Source of the DNA: Clostridiales bacterium UBA1248
GTDB lineage: Bacteria; Bacillota; Clostridia; Oscillospirales; CAG-272
Assembly: GCA_002308615.1 (NCBI GenBank)
Contig: DBWC01000138.1
Span: 2,425 to 8,978, forward strand
Reading direction: 5' to 3'
DNA: 6,554 nucleotides
Every line of letters begins with the position of its first letter. Position 1 is the first letter of the stretch. The notes beneath the pieces were generated by a model. It worked only from the letters and a program-made list of their open reading frames with translations, was not told the DNA's origin and searched no databases. Positions 1 to 5,763 of the stretch are shown piece after piece. The position numbers were made by a program, and so were the translations under genes.

Positions 1-615
1 CATCAGCTGGGCCTGGCCATGGACCTTGGCACGAAAAAGAACATCCAGCTCACCGCCGCTTTTGCCAAAACACCGGAAGGCCAATGGGTGGCGGAAAACT
101 GCTGGCGGTTCGGGTTCATCATTCGCTACAAGGCGGAGTGGGAGGACGTGACGGGCTACGCTTACGAGCCGTGGCACATCCGCTATCTCGACAACGTTGA
201 CACCGCCAAGGAGATCACCTCGAAGGGCGTTACCTTTGAGGAATACCTCGGCGCCTACACCGGCGGTCCCGTCAGCATTGATTACGGTACCTCCGAAATC
301 TATACCGAGGACGAGCTGAAGGACGCCGTTATCCAGATCAAGTGTAAATTCGCGTTCTGGGGCGATGTCGATCTCAAGAGCATCCGCTATGCGGGCGACG
401 AAAAAGCGACAGATGAAATGCTCGCGAAAATGAACGAGATCAATCCCGACGGCAAATACACACAGGTCGCGGAGTTCCTGATGGATTTCCACACGCCGAA
501 GGAAATCGGAGAGCTGACCTTTAATCCTGATGCCGATTATACTGATTATCAGTGGTGGCTTGCCCGCACCGCAGACGGCGGCTGGGAGATCGTTACCTTC
601 GGATACGGATACTGA
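1..615 (+). CDS. VanY/LdcB-type D-alanyl-D-alanine carboxypeptidase (M15B), 3' part, with C-terminal extra domain
   Basis: The frame is open from base 1, so the gene starts upstream and the ATG at 19 is internal. The visible 204 residues begin inside the zinc site. HQLGLAMD supplies the first His ligand (residue 1) and Asp ligand (residue 8); YEPWHIRY supplies the catalytic Glu (56) and third ligand His (59). Together with WRFGFIIRY this is the M15B VanY/LdcB signature: zinc peptidases that trim the terminal D-Ala from peptidoglycan stem peptides outside the membrane. After about residue 85 comes a further ~115-residue domain (YTEDELKDAV ... YQWWLARTADGGWE ... GYGY) resembling small extracytoplasmic domains on Clostridia lipoproteins; I cannot name it with confidence. 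The missing 5' end should carry the signal or lipobox. All visible catalytic residues are intact. Family call is sure; the D,D- versus L,D-specificity cannot be read from this piece. Confidence 0.88.
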   Translation, partial: HQLGLAMDLGTKKNIQLTAAFAKTPEGQWVAENCWRFGFIIRYKAEWEDVTGYAYEPWHIRYLDNVDTAKEITSKGVTFEEYLGAYTGGPVSIDYGTSEIYTEDELKDAVIQIKCKFAFWGDVDLKSIRYAGDEKATDEMLAKMNEINPDGKYTQVAEFLMDFHTPKEIGELTFNPDADYTDYQWWLARTADGGWEIVTFGYGY

Positions 616-646
616 AACCGTAAAAAATCGTAAGATTTTTAGAACT

Positions 647-693
647 AAGCCGGAAAGGTGTTGCTGTATTAATGAACACCTTCCGGCTTTTTT
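647..693 (+). terminator. Rho-independent terminator after the VanY gene
   Basis: AAGCCGGAAAGGTGTT pairs with AACACCTTCCGGCTT (one bulged base) around a 12-base loop and runs into a T tract at 687-693. It lies about 30 bases after the stop codon. A weaker 7-bp AT hairpin (AAAAATC/GATTTTT, 623-640) sits just before it. It separates the peptidase gene from the exporter operon. Confidence 0.88.
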
Positions 694-710
694 ACAATTT
701 ATCCCCGATC

Positions 711-756
711 TGTAAATTAGGCTACACTTCACCGTTCAAGTGTAAATTTGGCTACA
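711..756 (+). repeat. Two direct copies of TGTAAATTWGGCTACA, 30 bp apart
   Basis: Copies at 711-726 and 741-756 differ at a single base (A versus T at the ninth position). Each is bounded by TGTA and TACA, so each is a half-dyad. A diverged single copy (TGTCGATTTGGCTACA) is at 3759-3774. The exact 30-bp offset, close to three helical turns, would put two bound proteins on nearly the same DNA face. Confidence 0.8.
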
Positions 757-775
757 GATCGGGGCGTTTTGCATA

Positions 776-804
776 TATGCAGGGGCGATTTTTTCTGTTA
801 TTAT
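776..804 (+). promoter_or_regulatory. Promoter of the exporter operon (weak -35, extended -10)
   Basis: TATGCA (776-781), 17-base spacer, TATTAT (799-804) preceded by TGT. These align without gaps with the stronger version at 3795-3823. The weak -35 lies inside the perfect palindrome TGCATATATGCA (770-781), so a bound regulator could control polymerase access. A second possible -10, TATAAT at 802-807, is three bases out of register with copy B. The leader to the start codon is about 50 bases. Confidence 0.6.
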
Positions 805-862
805 AATGTTGTAATCAAGAGAGAACAAAACGAAGTTCTCCGAAACGCAGGGAGGGATATCA

Positions 863-1756
863 ATGACAAATTACATTTTAACCACTGAAAGCCTTACCAA
901 AACCTACGGAAGGAAGGACGCGGCGAAGGATATCAATATCCATATCCGCGAAGGCGAGATATACGGTCTGATCGGCCGCAACGGCGCGGGTAAAACCACC
1001 GTCATGCGCGTCATCAGCGGGCTCTCCAAAGCAACGAGCGGCACTTACCGGCTGCACGGCGACAACAAATTCGGCGTGGGCGTTCTGATCGAAAGCCCCG
1101 GCATTTATCCGAATATGTCGGCGGAAGAAAACATCCGGCTGAAATGTATCGCGATGGGCTGCAACAGCAAACCGTATATCGACGATCTTCTGAAAACCGT
1201 CGGACTCGAAAACACGGGCAAAAAGAACGCGGGTTCCTTCTCACTCGGTATGCGCCAGCGGCTCGGCATCGCGCTTGCGCTGGTCGGCAACCCGAGGATG
1301 ATCGTGCTGGACGAGCCGATCAACGGCCTTGACCCGCAGGGCATCGTAGAGGTCAGGCAAACGCTGGAAAAGCTCAGAGATGAAAAGGGGATCACGATCA
1401 TGATCTCAAGCCACATCCTCGACGAGCTGGGAAAGCTCGCGAACGCCTACGGTATCATCCACGAGGGCAGGCTGATCGATGAATTCACGACCGATGAGCT
1501 CAACGAACGCTGCGGCAGATACGTCAAGATCCAAACCGACGACAACAGCTGCGCGCTTGTTTTGATCGAGCGAATGGGCTTTGACGCGTCGATCGACAGC
1601 GAAGGCTTTATCCGCGTGGAAAACGCCACGGAGGACACGATCGAGATCAACAAAGCGTTGGTCAACGCCAATATAGGCGTCAGGGAACTGACGATCAAAA
1701 ATATCTCGCTGGAGGACTACTACCTCAGCGTTACGGGAGGTGCTCATAATGGCTAA
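863..1756 (+). CDS. ABC transporter ATP-binding protein, BcrA/lantibiotic-immunity type
   Basis: This is the ATPase subunit of an ABC exporter and should bind the cytoplasmic face of the permease encoded next. The ATPase domain fills about residues 5-210. Walker A is GRNGAGKTT (38-46). The Q-loop region reads LIESPGIYPN with Glu in place of Gln, as is common in this group. The signature is SFSLGMRQRLG (125-135) instead of LSGGQ, Walker B is MIVLDEP (146-152), the D-loop is GLD, and the H-loop is SSH (182-184). About 85 C-terminal residues form an accessory region, and 297 aa is usual for BcrA-like ATPases. GGAGGG lies 6-7 bases before the ATG. The 3' end overlaps the permease start by 8 bases, indicating translational coupling. 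The family includes bacitracin and lantibiotic self-protection pumps, but many members have unknown substrates, so substrate is inference only. Confidence 0.93.
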   Translation: MTNYILTTESLTKTYGRKDAAKDINIHIREGEIYGLIGRNGAGKTTVMRVISGLSKATSGTYRLHGDNKFGVGVLIESPGIYPNMSAEENIRLKCIAMGCNSKPYIDDLLKTVGLENTGKKNAGSFSLGMRQRLGIALALVGNPRMIVLDEPINGLDPQGIVEVRQTLEKLRDEKGITIMISSHILDELGKLANAYGIIHEGRLIDEFTTDELNERCGRYVKIQTDDNSCALVLIERMGFDASIDSEGFIRVENATEDTIEINKALVNANIGVRELTIKNISLEDYYLSVTGGAHNG

Positions 1757-2534
1757 CCTGATCAAAATGGATCTGCGGCGGTTGTTCCGCTCACCGATGT
1801 TTCTCATCACCCTGTCTGTCGCAGCGGTGTTCAACATCCTGCTGACGGTCGGCATGGCAATGCTGACGAAAATGTTCGCTTCCGCTCAGGCAGTTACGCC
1901 GACCATCCTTTCCGATGTCGTGTCAAATCCCTTTGTGCTGCCGATTTTCAGTATTTTGATGTTCACCTCGCTGATCAGCTTTTCCTATGCGGATATCGCG
2001 GGCGGCTATATCAAAAACCTCGCGGGACAGCTTCCGCACAAAAGCAGTCTGATTTATTCCAAGTTTATGGTGATCGGCATCCACAACTTCATCTTTCTTG
2101 CCGTCGGCTCCCTTACCAATGCCTTGGGCAACCTGGCAATGTCCGCGACCGGTATGCTCCAGCTGACAGATGACGGCAAGATCGGGGCGGCGATCATGAC
2201 GATCCTGCTCAAATGGCTGCTCAGCATGGCGATCGCTGCGATCCTGTTGTTTGTCACCAACGGCGTCAAAAACAAGGTCCTCGCCACCGTGATCGGTGTG
2301 ATCCTCGGCACAGGCACCATGAGCCTGGCGTATATGGGTCTGAACACCGCGATCTCCAACATTTTCCACACTCAGAGCTTTGACCTGGGCATGTATATGC
2401 CCGATGCGCTGTTCAACAGCGTCAATGTCGGCGCGAACGTCGCGGTCATCAACGCGATCGTCGTATCACTGGTCTTCATCGTTCTCTTCATGGCATTGAC
2501 CGTAAAGGTCTTCAAGAGCCGTGACGTAAAATAA
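1749..2534 (+). CDS. ABC-2 type permease, partner of the preceding ATPase
   Basis: A 261-residue integral membrane protein. The frame extends upstream to a GTG at 1740, but that GTG lies within the GGAGG ribosome site (1736-1740). The ATG at 1749, 8 bases after GGAGG, is the better start and gives MANLIKMDLRRLFRSPMF, a typical cytoplasmic N-terminus of small ABC-2 permeases. Six likely membrane helices lie near residues 17-40, 61-80, 104-131, 146-170, 176-197 and 231-253; the protein ends in a basic tail (VFKSRDVK). With the ATPase it should form a 2+2 exporter of the BcrAB/NukFE style, moving a hydrophobic or peptide compound off or out of the membrane. The substrate is not readable from the sequence. 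The gene overlaps the ATPase gene by 8 bp and is followed 24 bp later by the small membrane protein gene. Confidence 0.87.
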   Translation: MANLIKMDLRRLFRSPMFLITLSVAAVFNILLTVGMAMLTKMFASAQAVTPTILSDVVSNPFVLPIFSILMFTSLISFSYADIAGGYIKNLAGQLPHKSSLIYSKFMVIGIHNFIFLAVGSLTNALGNLAMSATGMLQLTDDGKIGAAIMTILLKWLLSMAIAAILLFVTNGVKNKVLATVIGVILGTGTMSLAYMGLNTAISNIFHTQSFDLGMYMPDALFNSVNVGANVAVINAIVVSLVFIVLFMALTVKVFKSRDVK

Positions 2535-2558
2535 TCGATCATAAAGGAGGAACTCAAA

Positions 2559-2981
2559 ATGAAAAAGAATGTCAAAGGTTTCATCGGTTTATTCGCGGGT
2601 ATCGCCGCGTTCGTCTTGATCGGCATCGCGCTCTTCGCGCTCACCAATCCCATCAGCGGCACCACTCTTGCGCTTCACGGCGGCTTTAATGTGATCATCG
2701 CGCTGGTTGGTGCAGTGCTCGGGATCGTCGCTATCGTGTTCGGCGTCATGAGCAGAAAGGACGCCGATAAAAAGGGACCGCGCAAAGCGGGCGTCATCGT
2801 CGGCGTGTTTGCGATCATTATCGCGCTGATGTCCGCCGGCGTCTGCACGCTGACAAAGACCATCGCAGATTACGCCAACAATGTTCCCGGCAACGCGCTC
2901 TCGCAGATGGATAACGGAAATCGCGCCGAGATGGATAAAATGATCGAGCAGCTCCGTCTGCAGTATCCCGCTGAAAAATGA
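2559..2981 (+). CDS. Small three-helix membrane protein of unknown function, third gene of the exporter operon
   Basis: A 140-residue protein I do not recognise as a named family. Membrane helices are near residues 8-29, 43-64 and 76-98. A strongly basic loop (SRKDADKKGPRK, 65-76) sits between helices 2 and 3. By the positive-inside rule the N-terminus and this loop are cytoplasmic, and the ~40-residue hydrophilic tail (YANNVPGN ... MIEQLRLQYPAEK) faces outward. A perfect AAAGGAGG (2543-2550) lies 8 bases before the ATG. It begins 24 bases after the permease and shares its terminator, so it belongs to the same transcript. A role as accessory or substrate-sensing subunit of the exporter is inference from position; it could equally be a general envelope protein. 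Confidence 0.82.
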   Translation: MKKNVKGFIGLFAGIAAFVLIGIALFALTNPISGTTLALHGGFNVIIALVGAVLGIVAIVFGVMSRKDADKKGPRKAGVIVGVFAIIIALMSAGVCTLTKTIADYANNVPGNALSQMDNGNRAEMDKMIEQLRLQYPAEK

Positions 2982-2986
2982 TCGGT

Positions 2987-3028
2987 ACTCACACCCAAAG
3001 CGTAAAGCCGAGGGTGTGAGCTTTTCTT
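2987..3028 (+). terminator. Rho-independent terminator of the exporter operon
   Basis: CTCACACCC (2988-2996) pairs perfectly with GGGTGTGAG (3012-3020) around a 15-base loop, followed by CTTTTCTT. It begins within 10 bases of the stop codon of the small membrane protein gene. The TetR gene downstream therefore has its own transcription unit. Confidence 0.88.
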
Positions 3029-3048
3029 CAAAAAATGCAAACGATTTC

Positions 3049-3077
3049 TTGAAAACGCGCGGATCTTATGGTATTAT
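3049..3077 (+). promoter_or_regulatory. Sigma-70 promoter of the TetR-family gene
   Basis: TTGAAA (3049-3054), an exact 17-base spacer, then TATTAT (3072-3077). Each hexamer departs from consensus at one base. It lies between the exporter terminator and the regulator gene. It lacks the twin element seen at 695 and 3743. Confidence 0.8.
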
Positions 3078-3082
3078 CATAA
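3066..3082. promoter_or_regulatory. Candidate operator: dyad over the -10 of the TetR gene
   Basis: TTATG (3066-3070) and CATAA (3078-3082) are complementary arms seven bases apart that enclose the -10 hexamer. Immediately downstream is a smaller dyad, CGGT-AAA-ACCG (3083-3093), near the expected start of transcription. TetR-family proteins commonly repress their own gene by binding such dyads. The arms are short, so chance is possible. Confidence 0.4.
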
Positions 3083-3110
3083 CGGTAAAACCGATCATTC
3101 AAGGAAAGAA

Positions 3111-3698
3111 GTGGTATCTGTGAGTGAACATAAAATTGACCGCCGCGCGATGAAAACACGGAAAGCGATCTTTGAGGCGCTTGCCGCGCTTTTGTGTGAA
3201 AAGGAGCTGAGGAAGATCACCATCCAGGAGATTTCGGATAAGGCTGATGTTCACCGCGTCACGATCTATAAGCATTTTATGGATATCTACGACATCTACG
3301 AGAAGCTGGAAAAGGTGATCCTGAGTGAGATCGGGCTTTTGATCACGGAGTACGGAACCAAAACCACTTTTGAGGTCTATCCCGTCATGTTCAAATATAT
3401 CACGGATAATCCGACGATCTTCAAAATGATCTTCAGCCCTCACAACACCTCTACGCTGTATATGAAGCTGATGAATATGGTCGAGGGACTGAACCGCGTG
3501 ATCTGGTCGGAGACCTTCGGCGTGGATATCAAGGACAGCCGGGTCGACTGCGTGATCCGCTATCATTCCAACGGATGTCTCGCGATCATCGCCGGCTGGG
3601 TGCTGAACGATTTTGCGCAGTCACAGGATTTTATCATCAAAACGTTGTCGGGACTCGATAAGAGCACGCAGCAATACTTTGCGACGATGCTGAAATAA
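3111..3698 (+). CDS. TetR/AcrR family transcriptional regulator
   Basis: A 195-residue DNA-binding protein. The N-terminal third is a classic TetR domain: TRKAIFEALAALL (helix 1), then ITIQEISDKADVHRVTIYKHF (37-57), the helix-turn-helix with the usual YKHF ending. The C-terminal domain (about 75-195) carries YPVMFKYITDNPTIFKMIF and NGCLAIIAGWVLN, like the AcrR-type ligand-binding domain common in Firmicutes near membrane or efflux genes. The start is probably GTG at 3111, with AGGA 5 bases upstream. A GTG at 3120 is an alternative that would shorten the protein by three residues. It has its own promoter. It lies between the exporter operon and the HAD gene, whose promoters resemble each other, so it is the obvious local candidate to control them, but its own promoter lacks that element. 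Ligand unknown. Confidence 0.9.
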   Translation: MVSVSEHKIDRRAMKTRKAIFEALAALLCEKELRKITIQEISDKADVHRVTIYKHFMDIYDIYEKLEKVILSEIGLLITEYGTKTTFEVYPVMFKYITDNPTIFKMIFSPHNTSTLYMKLMNMVEGLNRVIWSETFGVDIKDSRVDCVIRYHSNGCLAIIAGWVLNDFAQSQDFIIKTLSGLDKSTQQYFATMLK

Positions 3699-3742
3699 GG
3701 TTCTCCTTCTCCGTTTTTTTCCGTCTTTGATTTTTTTGGCTG

Positions 3743-3841
3743 CAATTCACCCCCGATTTGTCGATTTGGCTACAGATCGGAGGCATTTTGCATATATACA
3801 AAGGTAAATCCATGTGTTATAATAGTGCTGCAATCAAGAGA
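3743..3841 (+). promoter_or_regulatory. Twin regulatory element, copy B, upstream of the HAD phosphatase
   Basis: This matches copy A (695-822) from CAATTCACCCCCGATT through AATCAAGAGA but is 29 bases shorter, mainly because it has one TGT-N10-ACA unit (3759-3774) where copy A has two. CCGATTTGT (3753-3761) pairs with ACAGATCGG (3772-3780), with one G-T pair, around a 10-base loop. The palindromic TGCATATATGCA of copy A is here TGCATATATACA (3789-3800). The 41 bases from there to the end of the match align without a gap. It is the clearest sign of shared control between the two transcription units. Confidence 0.75.
3795..3823 (+). promoter_or_regulatory. Promoter of the HAD phosphatase gene (extended -10)
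   Basis: TATACA (3795-3800, four of six consensus bases), a 17-base spacer, then TGT-TATAAT (3815-3823) with a perfect -10 and TG extension. It is stronger by sequence than its counterpart at 776-804. The leader to the ATG at 3873 is about 40 bases. Confidence 0.72.
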
Positions 3842-3872
3842 AAGCTAAAATCACCTCAGGAGGATCGATCAA

Positions 3873-5060
3873 ATGAGCAAGAAAAACAACACCGTAAACA
3901 ATGAGATCAAGAATGAGAACGTAAAGGAAAAGAAGAAGGCGACGCCGTGGAAGATCGCAACGGCGACCTTAGCCGCCGCGCTGATCGCCGTGTCCTGCAC
4001 ATGGGCATTCACGGCAAACAGCCATCCGTCGGCTTCACCCTCGACCGCCGCATCCGTTACGGAGACGGTTTCAACTTCCGAGAATCAGAACAAGGAAACC
4101 GACGCGCTTTCGCTCTGGACAGAGACAGCCCCCTTGAAATCTGAGCTGACAGCATATGTTAAAGCGGTCACCGACAAGAACAGCGCGGAATTTATCCCCG
4201 TTGAGAACCGTATCGCGGTATTTGATATGGACGGCACGCTCTGCTGCGAGACCGACCCCGGCTACTTCGACCACAAGCTGCTCTATCATCGTGTGACGGA
4301 GGATCCCGACTACAAGGATAAGGCGAGCGACGAGGAAAAGGCTACTGCCAAAGAAATCAAAGGGTATTTTGACTCCGGCAGTTATCCGGAAGATCTGAGC
4401 ATCAAGCACGGCAAGGCTGTCGCTTCCGCTTTCAAGGGCATGACGATCAGTGAGTTTTACTCTTATATCATCGACTACAAAAACACCGCGATGGAAAGCT
4501 ATACCGGTATGACCAACGGCGAGGCGTTCTACAAGCCGATGCTGCAGGTCGTCAAATATCTTCAGGATAATGAGTTTACCGTTTATGTCGTCAGCGGCAC
4601 CGACCGTATCATCACCCGTGCGCTTTGCGACGGTGTGATCGACGTACCCTACAGCCAGATGATCGGCTCGGACGAAAGTCTTGTCGCAAGCGATCAGGGC
4701 GATAAGGACGGACTCGACTACACCTTCTCAAAGAATGACAAGCTGATCACCGGCGGCGACTTCATTATCAAGAATCTGAAAATGAACAAGGTAAGCGTGA
4801 TCGAGCAGGAGATCGGCGAGCAGCCCGTGCTTTGCTTCGGCAACAGCTCCGGCGACGCGGCGATGGCAAACTACACCATAAACAATAACAAGTACAAGGC
4901 GGCAGCCTTTATGCTCTGCTGCGACGACACCGAGCGCGAGAACGGCAACATCGAGAAAGCCGACAAAATGCGCACAAGCTGCGAGGAGAACGGTTACACC
5001 GCAGTTTCCATGAAAAACGACTGGACGACCATCTACGGCGACGGCGTTACAAAAAAATAA
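3873..5060 (+). CDS. Membrane-anchored or secreted HAD-superfamily phosphatase
   Basis: A 395-residue protein with a lysine-rich N-terminus (1-27), one hydrophobic segment (about 28-47), and a Ser/Thr-rich linker (48-75). The catalytic part should therefore lie outside the membrane. HAD motifs are complete. Motif I is FDMDGTL, with nucleophile Asp118 and acid/base Asp120. Motif II is VVSGTD, with Ser241. A motif III lysine is probably Lys300 or Lys306. Motif IV is GNSSGDAAM, ending at Asp328. A long insertion (about 123-220) between motifs I and II forms a cap. This predicts a Mg-dependent phosphomonoesterase; the substrate is unknown. VSC at 39-41 is a poor lipobox, so an uncleaved anchor or signal peptide are both possible. 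AGGAGG (3858-3863) lies 9 bases before the ATG. The gene stands alone between its own promoter and a terminator. Confidence 0.87.
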   Translation: MSKKNNTVNNEIKNENVKEKKKATPWKIATATLAAALIAVSCTWAFTANSHPSASPSTAASVTETVSTSENQNKETDALSLWTETAPLKSELTAYVKAVTDKNSAEFIPVENRIAVFDMDGTLCCETDPGYFDHKLLYHRVTEDPDYKDKASDEEKATAKEIKGYFDSGSYPEDLSIKHGKAVASAFKGMTISEFYSYIIDYKNTAMESYTGMTNGEAFYKPMLQVVKYLQDNEFTVYVVSGTDRIITRALCDGVIDVPYSQMIGSDESLVASDQGDKDGLDYTFSKNDKLITGGDFIIKNLKMNKVSVIEQEIGEQPVLCFGNSSGDAAMANYTINNNKYKAAAFMLCCDDTERENGNIEKADKMRTSCEENGYTAVSMKNDWTTIYGDGVTKK

Positions 5061-5150
5061 TAACAGATGCGGAATTGCATCGTTCTATAGCTTAAAATAT
5101 TACACCAGCTGCATATCTATAATGAGCGCCCGCAAATTTGTATTTTTTCT

Positions 5151-5185
5151 GACCAATCGTTTAGAAACAGACGGTTGGTCTTTTT
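5151..5185 (+). terminator. Rho-independent terminator after the HAD gene
   Basis: GACCAATCGT (5151-5160) pairs with ACGGTTGGTC (5171-5180), nine Watson-Crick pairs plus one G-T, around a 10-base loop, followed by TTTTT. It is about 90 bases after the stop codon. The intervening 5061-5150 holds only a weak 5-bp hairpin (GATGC/GCATC, 5066-5081). Confidence 0.87.
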
Positions 5186-5196
5186 GTGATTTTCTC

Positions 5197-5224
5197 TTGA
5201 CGTTTTTCGTTTGATTATTATAGA
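5197..5224 (+). promoter_or_regulatory. Promoter of the truncated sensor gene
   Basis: TTGACG (5197-5202), 16-base spacer, TATAGA (5219-5224). It follows the HAD terminator directly, and transcription would start about 15-20 bases before the ATG at 5248, leaving a very short leader. Confidence 0.62.
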
Positions 5225-5247
5225 ATATCATTGAGGGAGGGTGCACG

Positions 5248-5763
5248 ATGACAGATTATATTATATTGATGCCGCTTCTGATATTGATATTCGGCTTGAC
5301 GCCTATCGTGGCGCGGGATTCTTATCTCAATAAAAACCAGAAGAATATCATGCTGTGGATTATCGGGCTGATCGGTGTGCTGATCGCGCAGAATGTCGCC
5401 GACTATGTATTGCAGACTGTGGTCAGTATGCCGTATCTCAGAACGCTGGAGAGCATCGTGGGCTACTCCGTCCGACCGGTCATTATCATACTGTTCTGCA
5501 AGCTGGTAAAGCCGAACGGTAAATACAGGATCGCGTGGATACTGGCGATCTATAACGCCGCTGTTTATTTCACGGCAACATTCTCGCGCTTTGCATTTTA
5601 TATTGATGAAAACAATCACTTTCACGGAGGATTCCTGTACTTCGGCAAAACCGTGTTCGTCGTCAGCTTTCTTTTGCTGTTTTACCTCATTTATTGCACG
5701 GTCAGCGAATACCGCGGTAAAAAAACATGGATATGGATACCGATCACAAATACGCCGCTGTAG
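5248..5763 (+). CDS. N-terminal membrane module of a sensor protein, truncated by an IS junction
   Basis: A 171-residue frame with five likely helices at about 4-22, 33-55, 70-88, 95-116 and 131-153. The pattern TPIVARDSYLNKNQKNIML, AQN, ESIVGYSVRPVIIILF, NAAVYFTATFS and IDENNHFHGG is the multi-helix input module that in Clostridia usually precedes a GGDEF or histidine-kinase output domain. No output domain is present. About residue 166 the reading frame enters IS256-derived DNA and stops at 5763. GAGGGAGGG (5233-5241) lies 6 bases before the ATG and a promoter is present, so a stub could be expressed, but it is probably a broken gene. Which output domain was lost cannot be told. I judge the family from remembered motif pattern, not from a search. 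Confidence 0.78.
   Translation: MTDYIILMPLLILIFGLTPIVARDSYLNKNQKNIMLWIIGLIGVLIAQNVADYVLQTVVSMPYLRTLESIVGYSVRPVIIILFCKLVKPNGKYRIAWILAIYNAAVYFTATFSRFAFYIDENNHFHGGFLYFGKTVFVVSFLLLFYLIYCTVSEYRGKKTWIWIPITNTPL

Larger units (their letters stand above)
695..822 (+). promoter_or_regulatory. Twin regulatory element, copy A, upstream of the exporter operon
   Basis: This block is closely matched by 3743-3841 upstream of the HAD phosphatase gene. Shared parts in order are: CAATTYAYCCCCGATYTGT; ATTTGGCTACAGATCGG; TTTTGCATATATRCA; a TGT-TATNAT extended -10; and AATCAAGAGA in the early leader. Copy A has an extra 30 bases, giving two direct copies of TGTAAATTWGGCTACA (711-726 and 741-756, exactly 30 bp apart). 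The outer arms CCCCGATCTGTA (703-714) and TACAGATCGGGG (753-764) are perfectly complementary. An inner pair TACACTT (723-729)/AAGTGTA (738-744) is nested within. Because it lies upstream of the -10, it acts more plausibly as protein-binding DNA than as a leader RNA. The binding factor is unknown. Confidence 0.75.

Noticed and set aside
695..764. The inverted-repeat block as ends of a small transposable element (the reverse-strand unit TGTAGCC...TTACA recalls multiple terminal repeats of some IS families)
   Set aside because: Both copies sit in the same place relative to a matching -10 and leader, and no target duplication is seen. A mobile origin is not excluded, but shared regulation explains more.
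703..764. A riboswitch or other leader RNA before the exporter operon
   Set aside because: The folded region lies upstream of the predicted -10, so it would not be transcribed from that promoter.
1740..1748. GTG at 1740 as the permease start
   Set aside because: It overlaps the GGAGG ribosome site and leaves no upstream site; the ATG at 1749 has ideal spacing.
3697..3742. A terminator after the TetR gene (AAGG-TTCT-CCTT followed by T runs)
   Set aside because: The stem is only 4 bp and does not abut the T tract; too weak to call.
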